Below, piece after piece: positions 55,561 to 64,000 of a stretch of 64,000 nucleotides of DNA. Every line of letters begins with the position of its first letter. Within the stretch, counting starts at the first letter, position 1. Source of the DNA: Acanthopleura granulata (lineage: Eukaryota; Mollusca; Polyplacophora; Chitonida; Chitonidae); assembly GCA_016165875.1 (NCBI GenBank), contig JABBOT010000005.1:27429368-27493367 (forward strand). The letters are read 5' to 3'. The translations under genes and the position numbers were made by a program. The notes below the pieces were generated by a model. That model was given only the letters and a program-made list of their open reading frames with translations. It ran no database searches and had not been told where the DNA came from.

Positions 55561-56940
55561 CTTCATACGAAATGTAATAATAACTGCACGCTTTGTCTAC
55601 TACAACCGTGTACTATATGTATACCCGGTAACTCCACATCGTGTCTACAACAACCATATGCTACATGCATAACTACACTTTGTGTCCTGTACAGTCATAT
55701 ACCAGGTGTTTATGTGTCTAAGTTTTATTCTGACTACTACAATCACGTATAATATGTGTATTTCCCGTAACTGCACTCCCCTAACTGTATTTCCCCTAAC
55801 TGCGCATACAGTCATGTACTACACATATACCCAATAAATACAATCTACAGCCATGTACCACATGTGTACGCACATACCCCATAACTGCTCTCTGCCCAGT
55901 ACAACCATGTAATGTATGTATATACCCAATAACTGCATCTGTATCTATTACAGACATGTACCACACTCACATACCCCCATAACTGTATTGCGTGTCCACT
56001 TCACGTGTGTGAGTAATGTATAATATATCCCATACCTGCACTACCACCACGCACTCAGTGTATGTGTCCCTAACTTCAACTGAAGCAATGTATTATATGT
56101 TTATAGCCCACAAATATTATATATGCCCACTCCATTCTAGTATTCACTATTTTAAACCCCAAAAATTTAATGTATGTACCACAGCCATGTTACGCACTCT
56201 TTGTCTGCTAGTCACGTATTATATGTTTATACCCCTTAATGTGATTCCGTCAAATCAAGGTCGCTATGAGTTCAAGTCCCACTCATGCTGGCTTCCTCTC
56301 CCATCGTACGTGGAAGGTCTGACAGCAACCAGCCGATGGTCATGGGTTTACCCCACCTTTGCCCGGTTTCCTCCTACCGTAATGCTGGTCGCCGTCCTGT
56401 TCAAATGAAATATATTTTAGTACGGCGTAAAACACCAATTAAATAAATAAATAAATACAGCCATGTTGTATATGTACATACCACTTAACTCCACTTCGTT
56501 TACTGTACAGTCCATCTACACTATGCCAATGCCCTAAAAGCTTACTGGACACACAAGAGCCATATTATATGCATAGAACCGGTAACTGCACTTTGTATTA
56601 ATATAGCCATGATCGATTTGCATATACACCATAACGACATTCTTTGTCAACTAGAGCCATGTACTATATGTTCATGATCCACAAATTTACTGTGTGCCGT
56701 GACAGCCATGTACTATATGTGTATGCATATACCTGATAAATCCATTGTGGGTCCGCTACAACTATGCACTCTACATATATCACAATACCTGAACTCACAC
56801 TTGTGCAATACAGCCATATGGTGTATTTATATGCATCATAACTGAATACTGTCTATTGCAGCCATGTGCTACATGCATATACCCCATAACTGTACTTCGT
56901 GCCATATAAACCAATATACTATACGTTTCTGTCCTTACTG
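55560..56940 (+). repeat. Degenerate minisatellite, period about 60 bp
   Basis: Words of the form CATGTACTATATGT(A/G)TATACCC, then ATAACTGCACTTTGTGTC and TACTACAGCCATGTA recur roughly every 55-75 bases across the block. At least 18 diverged units were counted by eye. The array is interrupted by a family 1 SINE at 56248-56458. Similar units reappear at 58560-58990. Confidence 0.7.
56248..56458 (+). mobile_element. SINE family 1 inside the minisatellite
   Basis: GGTCGCTATGAGTTCAAGTC (B box region), CTCATGCTGGCTTCCTCTCC, CCGTAATGCTGGTCGCCGTC and the tail TACGGCGTAAAACACCAATT are followed by (AAAT)n. The tRNA-like head is truncated. Confidence 0.8.
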
Positions 56941-56944
56941 TTTA

Positions 56945-57345
56945 CTGAGACTGTCTCGGTGCTCTAGTAGTTAGAGCGTCCGTTTCGAGGTCTGGAGATC
57001 CACTCTCAAGCCAAGGTCGGGTCATACCAAAAACTTCAAAAATGTCACTCGTTGTTGCCTCGCTTGGAGTTCAGCTTTGAGAGGTTTGGGCAAGGAAACA
57101 GGACTGGTCATCCCGGCGTCAGTATAATGTGACTGGGTGGGGAGGTTAAGTTGGATTTCAAAATAAAACCTGACCTCGGATTCATAATCTGCGACCTCAT
57201 GCTGGCTTTCACTCTGGCCTTACGTGGGAAGGTTCACCAGCTACCTGCGCATGGCCGTGGATTTCCCCCGGACTTTTCACTCGTATACGTAAAATATTCT
57301 TGAGTATGGGGTAAAACACCAATCAGATATATAAATAAATAGTCT
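56945..57345 (+). mobile_element. Chimeric SINE: family 2 head, family 1 tail
   Basis: The first 215 bases carry an almost perfect tRNA-like A box (GTGCTCTAGTAGTTAGAGCG) and the family 2 body through TGACTGGGTGGGGAGGTTAA. From about 57195 the sequence is family 1 (CTCATGCTGGCTTTCACTCT, ATTTCCCCCGGAC) with the family 1 tail. The junction holds about 30 bases of neither. Confidence 0.75.
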
Positions 57346-57479
57346 GCGACCTTGAATATTCTTTATGTAAAAGCTTGAGGCGAATCGGAGACAAAAAAAT
57401 TTCCGGCCCATTTTTCTCCCATAAGAATAACACGGGCAAGAAAAATGGGTCGGGAACTTTTTTTCCCACTTGACCTCAG

Positions 57480-58530
57480 ACTTTGACACAATAGTAAATG
57501 AAGGTTAGCAATTCAGAAAATGAAGCGAGTTTTGTTCGTGACCTTGACCTTGACCTTCACACTGACAGTCAATCTTCGACACTGACCTTGATTTTTTTAA
57601 AATCCCAGTTAGACCTCTGACCTTGACCTTTCCATATGTGATGACACTATTACCTTGTCACCGTTAGCGACCGTTAGCGACAGAACGGGTTGTCGAAAAG
57701 TACGTCAAGGTCAAAGATCAAAACCAAGGTCATCCTTCGACGCACAGACGTCGGGGTCATCAAGTGCTAAAAGATCAAGATCGGAGGTCAAGTTAGGATT
57801 TTTTAAAGAATTTTCATCGTCAAGACCAGCGTTTCAATCCTTGTATTCGAGTTCAAGGTCAAGGTCAAATATCACCTCGGATTCGGAACTGCCGACTTCG
57901 ATTACATATTTTCAACGCCTTGTTTTCCCGACTTCAGGCGGCACAGACCCCTGAACAAACGAAAACCACCTTGACCTTGATCTGACTGACCTCTAACCTT
58001 GATCTTCCAATATCTTTGTTCTGTAGTCTCTGTTCATGTGCGTACTACATTTGGACCAAATTGGAAGGTAAGTAAAGAATTTGGACTTTTGGACTCGACT
58101 TTCAGATGGACCCTTTCTGACGAAATCTGACAGGCTGGTAAAGCACAGCATGGTCTTACAAACGGTGCCAAATTCGTTGGAATGGTCCGAATTTTGGGCC
58201 ACATTTGGCTCGATTTTCCTTTGCGAGTCGGACATTTTACATTTTGGGACCGAAATTTTTGGGGGGCGAGGACGAGAATTGGGTCTGTCTAGTCTGTCGA
58301 ATTCGACCTTGACCTTCAAAAACTGAAGGGAACGTGTGACCTTGACTTTGAAGTTTTTTTAAAAATACTATGGTGTTTTCTTTACATGTTTGATCTTAGA
58401 CGTTGGCCATTTGGTATTTGATGACCCAGTCACTTTCTGACTACTCCTGGGCTGGAAAATAATGGGTGCGTTTGGATGGGGGTGTTAAGGTCAAGGTCAT
58501 CTGAACTATCAGAGGCACGCCATCTGATTA
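57480..58530. repeat. Block dense in TGACCT / AGGTCA words
   Basis: TGACCTTGACCTT-type runs occur near 57540, 57617, 57966, 58303 and 58337. The reverse AAGGTCAAGGTCA type occurs near 57708, 57855 and 58484. The two orientations alternate in clusters, which suggests decayed inverted repeats of one element. The hexamer is also the half-site bound by nuclear receptors. No gene is recognised here. Confidence 0.6.
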
Positions 58531-58554
58531 CTTTAAAAGTTTTCGAGAACCCCG

Positions 58555-58995
58555 TTGCCGAACTGGGCTAAACTATACACTACTGGACATGGTACAATTG
58601 TGCCCAAATTACATACATGCATGAATACCCCCCATAACCGAAGAACCTACATGTTCTCACTGCACTTTATATGTACTCAACCAGGATGGACATTTATATA
58701 CCCTATAACTGTAATCTTTGTACATTATATATGTATACTATTTGTACATTGTAATGTAAACCTTTTCTATACATTACGTGCAATGACCTGATTTGATACG
58801 TATTGTGTTTACTAACTGTATTCGTTGTATCAAACTATCGTATTGTGTTACTTGACTGCACATCAAAATGCACTTCGCGTACACTGAAAACATATTACAT
58901 TTCGTATGCATACGTGCATATTTACCTCGCTCTGTGTGCTCACTATAAGTATATATGTACACTATTTGCAGCAGTTACATTTTACCAGCAAATAC
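58555..58995 (+). repeat. Second segment of the 60-bp-type minisatellite
   Basis: ACATACATGCATGAATACCC, CCATAACCGAAG, TATACCCTATAACTGTA and ACTATAAGTATATATGTACA continue the pattern of 55560-56940, more diverged. The 1.6 kb between the segments looks like later insertion. Confidence 0.5.
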
Positions 58996-58999
58996 GGTC

Positions 59000-61877
59000 A
59001 AATATCTTTTTAACATCATCGTCCGACTTCATTCGAAGTTAAAGTTTTAAAAACCATCAATCAACCCATCCTTCCCAAGTGTCGACGGATTGTGGATTTC
59101 TGAAAACAGCTGCTCATCCCTTATTTAAAACTATACGTGTTACAGCTTTGGACTAAATCGGTTGGCTAAGAAGTGTGTATACCCGCAATCAAGAGGTAAC
59201 TCTGACAGGAAGTATAAAAGTCTACGCATGTATGCAAAGTAAACAAATTTTCTTCAGTAAAAATGCATTTTTGGGATATATTGGTGTACGTGTTCACAGA
59301 AAAATATGCGTTTCACTAAGTAAATGTTAACTTGTCATAAAAGGAAAGAAATGAGCCTAGGAAAAACAAATTTGTAAGAATCGTAAAAATGAAATCAAAG
59401 ACTAAAAATTGGACTAAATTAAATAAAATAGTAGAAGTGCAAAGCAGTTTCGGCAGGGGTCCACATCGTTTGTTGTAGTAGTTATCGTTGTACACATAAG
59501 CATAGCGTAGCATAGCAACTGGCCCGTCTCTGTCCTTGTCGATCACAGCACCTGGCTAGGTATGTACATTTCAGTTTGCTCGATACGTGAGGTGCGCCCC
59601 CTCCCACCATTAACCCGCCAGATCTGTCTCGGTCCAGTTCAGTTATGAGAGCGAGTGAGGACAAAGTGCACGTGGCTGGTAGGCGTTGTTAGGAAACTAT
59701 GAACGTACGAAGTTTTGGTCTAAATAGTCAGAAAAAAATAATCAGAGTTTTGTGCTGTTTTCTTGAAAGCAATTCACCAATTCAAAGCCGTAGCGTACAG
59801 TTCGGTAGTAACTTTCCTGTTACGGGCATCCTAAAGCCCGTCTCTTCCTTATGAACATGCATGGTTTAGGCCCGGAAAGAAACTGGAAACCGCGATATTT
59901 CTTTAACGGTTGAATTTGGCCTAATACGAGTTGCGTTGATTTGACTCGCAATGACTCAGGGTACATGCGTGTGTAGAAATTTTGCTGACATTGCGCCTTG
60001 GCTTTCGACACGTATTATATTTGTTATAGCACGGAGGTATGGCGGAATGCTGTCGGGATTGTTGAAAATTACCCATGATGCTTTGCGAACGGAAATGGCT
60101 AAGGTGACAACATTTAAAATTGTCTTGAAAGCTAAAGAGTGGAGGGGGGGTTGTTCATTTCTCGGTTGGAGTGACAGGCGGGCGAACTATGGCGCAAGTT
60201 ACCCGCAGTACATGTATGAATGCGAAGTGAATGTGATCCGATCTATCGAAAAGAAGGACTTGCCTTTAGCTCAAAGTGACAAACGTTACTGATGAATAAA
60301 TTTGCAAGTGGTTCACATAAATAATCAATGTAGGAAAAGAGAAGCTCCGTTTAAATGGTGATACAGTTACCTTCAAATTCTACGTTAAATGTACATTTTG
60401 TTAAACGACATTTGTATTTCTGAAACGGGATGGTGTGATTTAAACATTTCTAGGGAGAAAACTATTAATCGTAGATGAAATCTATTGCGCTACTGAAAGC
60501 GCAAACATTAAGCTACAATTTGGTACAAGTTTCAAATTTCTTTCGATTTACAGGCCATTGAAATGAAGTAACTAACAAAATATTTTTTGAAAATATCTCG
60601 AAAAGTTACAAAGATGAACAAAGAACAAATGAAGATTCAAACTCGGCGGCCCGAAATACATCCGTATGCCATAAAAAAATTTCAAATTTCGAAACTAATT
60701 GTGATGCAACAATTTCGACCGACGACTTTCAGTCTCTTCACCGGAAGTGAACGATTTTGTCAACTTTGTAACTAACAACAGTCTACCTGCATTTTAAATT
60801 TTACGTCAATCCGCTCGCTGGGTCCTGAGAAGATCATTACACGTTTACCTATAAAAGTAAATATAGCCGCCAAAACACGTGATCTAGATAAACCATGGGA
60901 CATGGGAATTTCAGCGCAAATTTTCAAGTCAATCGGTCAAACGGTCTAGAATGAATCTTTCCGACAAAATAGAATGAATAATAATGATAACCCGATTGAT
61001 TTCAATAAGGACGCTCGTGAGGCCATTTGCGCATCGTACATTTCGATCGAAGTTCATTTATGTTATTATCGACAGCTATATAGTCTGATATAGGCAAAAA
61101 GATAACCTGGCTAACAAAATCGTAGTGAGAAGTGAAGTGGCATAATATATAGATATATATGTATACATTGAGCGAGGATTACAAATACTGCGGTACTCTG
61201 GCTGAAGTATTCACAAATTTGTGTCCACTCGACTTGACAGTGAAGTTGTTCTATTACCCTCCCTCTACACAATAGTTTTCTGTAGTTTTCTCTCCTATCG
61301 GCAGACGGAAGATTCTAGATGCAAGGGAGGTTATGTTGGCTGATTTTATTTCACTGACAGTGCATATAAACTGGGGTGTACCTCTTCTTTCTTTAACTTA
61401 ACTTGCACATTTTCCACATTTTTCCGTAAGTAAGTGAGATGGATGAAACAGCCGAGCTGGTCTTGGTTACATAACAGCGATAGCGTGACCGCCATTGTAG
61501 TAGAACATAGCGGTGTGTTGAGCATAGCCTTGCGAGTCCCTGTGAGAGCTTGTTCAACTGGCTCTTCCATCAATTACACTCCCTCAGGCGGGAAGACACA
61601 AAATTTGGAGATAAAAGCAGAAGTTCTTGAAACATATGTGGTCTGAATTTTTAGAGAGGGTTGCTAGAATAAACGTATTCAACATATGCTATGAAATTGG
61701 AAAATTATGAACAAAATGTTCACTGCAAAGACCAAAAGTAATGATTTTATCATACTCTTTCCCTCTCTCCAGAGTTCTGTGGCAGAGGTGAAGTGCAATA
61801 GCCTCTCGGCTTGGTGAACTTAGAAAGTAGCCTGGGTTGACATTGTTGAGTTGTGAGGCCACGATCTTGAAACTAAG
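59000..61877. other. Upstream region of the plus-strand SET gene; no firm gene
   Basis: A plus-strand frame of 113 codons at 59951-60292 is the longest, but it is not recognised and lacks splice or domain support. The sequence is less AT-rich than the intergenic DNA to the left. The promoter of the gene starting at 61878 should be near 61300-61870, but no core motif can be named. Confidence 0.35.
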
Positions 61878-62019
61878 ATGGAAACTAAGGGCGAACGAAG
61901 ATCTGCAAGGGCAATTGACAAAAAACGGGCCCTGGAAAACCTGCAGTATGTTCAAAGTCATCTGGAATTGTCCGTTGATCCAGATGGATTTTTGATTCGG
62001 TACATTGACTCGTACATTG
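61878..62019 (+). CDS. First coding exon of another KMT5A-like SET gene
   Basis: The ATG has a strong start context (AAG ATG G) and an in-frame TGA eight codons upstream. The exon encodes 47 residues, METKGERRSARAIDKKRALE then NLQYVQSHLELSVDPDGFLI and RYIDSYI. It ends at donor GTAAGTAC in phase 1. The second half is homologous to the pre-SET exons at 7904 and 38372 (DKDG/DPDG, RYI[ND]), and the phase is identical to theirs. The next exon should therefore begin with a GxGVFA-type SET turn. It was not found before 64000, so the gene probably continues beyond the window. Confidence 0.7.
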
Positions 62020-62474
62020 GTAAGTACGATTAACTTGCCAACGAGTAGACTCTTAAATTGAGACATGTACATACAATATGCAGATCTGTTCGGCTATAGC
62101 CTTTGTACATGTATGCAGGGTAGTCCAAAAACTCCTGCTGAAGGATGCGTGTTGACGGCTATATATTTACTGACCATTGGTTTGCACCTTACCCAGTGTT
62201 AAAATGTTTTCTTTTTGTTTTCTTACCCCTCTGAGAACAGAGCGGCGAATAAAGGGTGACGCTGAGGCTAAGAGGGGAAGTAGCGTCATGAATGGGGCGA
62301 ATGGGAAGGCGAGAGGAGGCCTATAGGCAATGGCGAATGCAAGTGTTTTGGAAATTGAATAAGGATGTTGTTCATTTGATTGCGGTTGATACCCACGGTT
62401 AGTCTTTGAGCACACCTCACAGACCTGTGTGAAAGGCAGATCATTCAATTAATTGACTCGTGCCCTCAGCCACA

Positions 62475-62800
62475 TGCATGCCTGTGGACAATTGTTGGGC
62501 GTATGTCTGAGGACAATTGTGCGGTGAATGGCTGTGGACAGTTGTGAGGTGTATGTCTGTATGAGAATTGTGGAGTGTATAGCTGGCGGACAGATGTGTA
62601 ATGCTTCCGGGGTGGACAGTTTCATGGATAATAGTGGGGTGTATACCTGATGAAATGTTGTGGGATATATACATGCATGGTTATATGTCTGATGGACAAT
62701 AGTAGATGCATACGAGGTGGACAGTTGTCCAGTGTACACCCGTGCACAGCTGTGGCAGTAGTGGTATGCATGATATGCAGTTGTGGGATGTGTATTTAGG
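62475..62800 (+). repeat. Degenerate minisatellite, period about 27-30 bp, intronic
   Basis: About a dozen units resemble TGTGGACAGTTGTGGGGTGTAT with strong drift. They lie about 460 bp into the first intron of the SET gene. Long open frames on the minus strand here are a by-product of the repeat. Confidence 0.65.
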
Positions 62801-62819
62801 CACATGTCCAATAGTTTTA

Positions 62820-63365
62820 TTATATTTTATTGTTAAACCTTTTTTAAGTTTTGATAGATTTTATTGACAGAACTGTATTTTCTGATCTCTGCCCTTAAAT
62901 TTTCGTCACTGGACTACTGGAGCCGACACAGTCAATAATGTTCATGTGTTTTGAACTGTTTGCTATTGAATAACACTTGATCACTTAGAGTGATCTATGT
63001 GATCAAGCATTCAGTGATGTTGCCAAATTCTTACTCAGGCGGCTGAGCACAATTGTCATAGCGCAGTTATCTGTTTCTCTATATATTTTGATGCCAGTTC
63101 ATGTATGGCATGGTGGCCTGAATAAAATTTTTGCACTTTCTGAGCATATGTGGTCAATATTTTGTTGTCTTTTATAATTACTAGGCTATATTTATAGGAT
63201 GTAGTATCTTTGGATCCGTGAAAGTCATAAATAGTCTGTATAAAAATATTGGAAGAATCCAGGTTATATATTCCCATCTTAGGCTACATTGTGGTTTTAT
63301 AACCATGGAAGGCATATAGCTGATTTGTCCCATTATATTTACGTCCTTTGTATCTAAACATCTTC
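62820..63365 (+). other. Intron, no exon recognised
   Basis: AT-rich, with a short inverted repeat TGATCACTTAGAGTGATC-like near 62978. No acceptor with SET-like coding follows. Confidence 0.35.
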
Positions 63366-63369
63366 CCTG

Positions 63370-63450
63370 CCCCAGAATGGCTGAGGTGTTAGACCTATTC
63401 CTTTGGAAGAGATTCATGGGTTCAGTCCAGAATCGGGTCTGTAGTTTTTT
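63370..63450 (+). other. tRNA-like fragment, probable SINE head
   Basis: An A-box-like AATGGCTGAGGTGTTAGA and a B-box-like GGGTTCAGTCC are spaced about 35 bases apart. No cloverleaf closes, and no SINE tail of either family follows. Confidence 0.45.
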
Positions 63451-63724
63451 CTACTTTGGAGCTTTTGTTTGACATTGTCGTAACGATCCGATGAAGCCAC
63501 CCTTTATAATGAATTAAGACATGCGTATAATTCTAACCAGAAGATACCCACAAACAGACGCCATCATGATGTACATGGTATTGGTTGTATTAGTTCTGGC
63601 TTCAAGTGCAAAACTAATAATGGAAAAGCTTGTTGATACTTTGATGGTACTGTTAAATAACATTGGAAATTGCATGGGTTTGTCTGTTCACTAACTGTCA
63701 TAAAAACGTTTATGATAGAGGAGA

Positions 63725-64000
63725 GTATGGCCAAGTTGTCAGGACACTTGTCTTTGAATTTCTAGAAAAAATGAGATGTGGCTTGAGTTTCTTACTTCAG
63801 GAATTTGTAGATTCAAATCCTATCACTGCTTGTGATGATCAGGCCTCAGTGATGATAATAAAGTGATCGGGAACACTTGTATGACTGCTCATGCAGTCAA
63901 GGTAAATTTACATCTTGCCAAAGTTGGGCAGTGGCTTAACTCGTGCACTCCCCAGTTTCCTACACCCAAATGAATACATAAATGTAATTGAGAGATGTAA
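63725..64000 (+). mobile_element. Probable tRNA-derived SINE of a further type
   Basis: TATGGCCAAGTTGTCAGGAC resembles an A box and AGATTCAAATCCT a B box. The 3' part includes CCCCAGTTTCCTACACCCAA followed by ATGAATACATAAAT, a tail-like end. It runs to the window edge. Confidence 0.5.

Noticed and set aside
59951..60292. Plus-strand open frame of 113 codons.
   Set aside because: Longest frame in its region, but without domain, splice or homology signs that I can see. Mentioned only within the region entry.
62449..62811. Two overlapping His/Thr/Ser-rich minus-strand frames.
   Set aside because: They arise from the 27-30 bp minisatellite read in two phases, not from a gene.

Overview
This window looks like nuclear genomic DNA from an invertebrate animal, most likely a mollusc and possibly a bivalve. 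Its genes are broken into very small exons with GT..AG introns and long AT-rich introns. It is crowded with tRNA-derived SINEs ending in a GTAAAACACCAATCAAATAAATA-type tail. It also carries relics of four unrelated classes of large mobile element, all typical of lophotrochozoan genomes. The species assignment is inference. No ribosomal RNA, convincing tRNA gene, CRISPR array or bacterial operon is visible.

Layout. 1-5.5 kb: a nearly complete non-LTR retrotransposon with a zinc-knuckle ORF1 and an ORF2 (endonuclease, reverse transcriptase, RNase H, C-terminal CCHC), inactivated by stops and frameshifts. 7.9-15 kb, plus strand: a decayed gene or gene fragment whose exons encode the start of a SET domain. 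A DIRS-type retrotransposon relic (8.6-11.7 kb) sits in its intron, and the SET exon is repeated about 2.4 kb downstream. 15-25 kb: gene-poor, with SINEs, two minisatellites and a poly(A)-tailed, target-site-duplicated insertion able to fold into a 41-bp hairpin.

25.5-41 kb, minus strand: the main host locus. Reading 5' to 3', a SET-domain (KMT5A/SETD8-like) set of exons lies at 40.9-35.4 kb and two short linker exons at 33.9-33.4 kb. A second exon set with its own start codon follows at 32.2-25.5 kb, encoding one C2H2 zinc finger and a C-terminal W/F-rich helical module. Nearly all these introns are phase 1. Exon phases would also allow the two sets to form one long transcription unit with an internal promoter. 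Single disabling lesions (a frameshift in the SET exon and a TGA in one linker exon) leave it open whether the locus is functional.

44.8-47.7 kb, minus strand: a Ty3/gypsy pol relic. 47.7-52.5 kb: a Maverick/Polinton relic with the C-terminal part of a protein-primed DNA polymerase B on the plus strand. Convergent to it on the minus strand are a chromodomain integrase, a packaging-ATPase fragment, a small basic virion-type protein and a double-jelly-roll-type major capsid protein. All are broken. 53.5 kb, minus strand: a terminal exon with an RHIM-like motif. 54-59 kb: SINEs (one chimeric), a degenerate minisatellite and a 1-kb block dense in TGACCT/AGGTCA words. 61.9 kb, plus strand: a clear first coding exon of another member of the SET family, whose remaining exons appear to lie beyond the window.

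The most notable overall pattern is a local expansion of fast-decaying KMT5A-like SET genes, at least three loci and one extra exon copy in 54 kb, interleaved with very different retroelements and a DNA-virus-like transposon.
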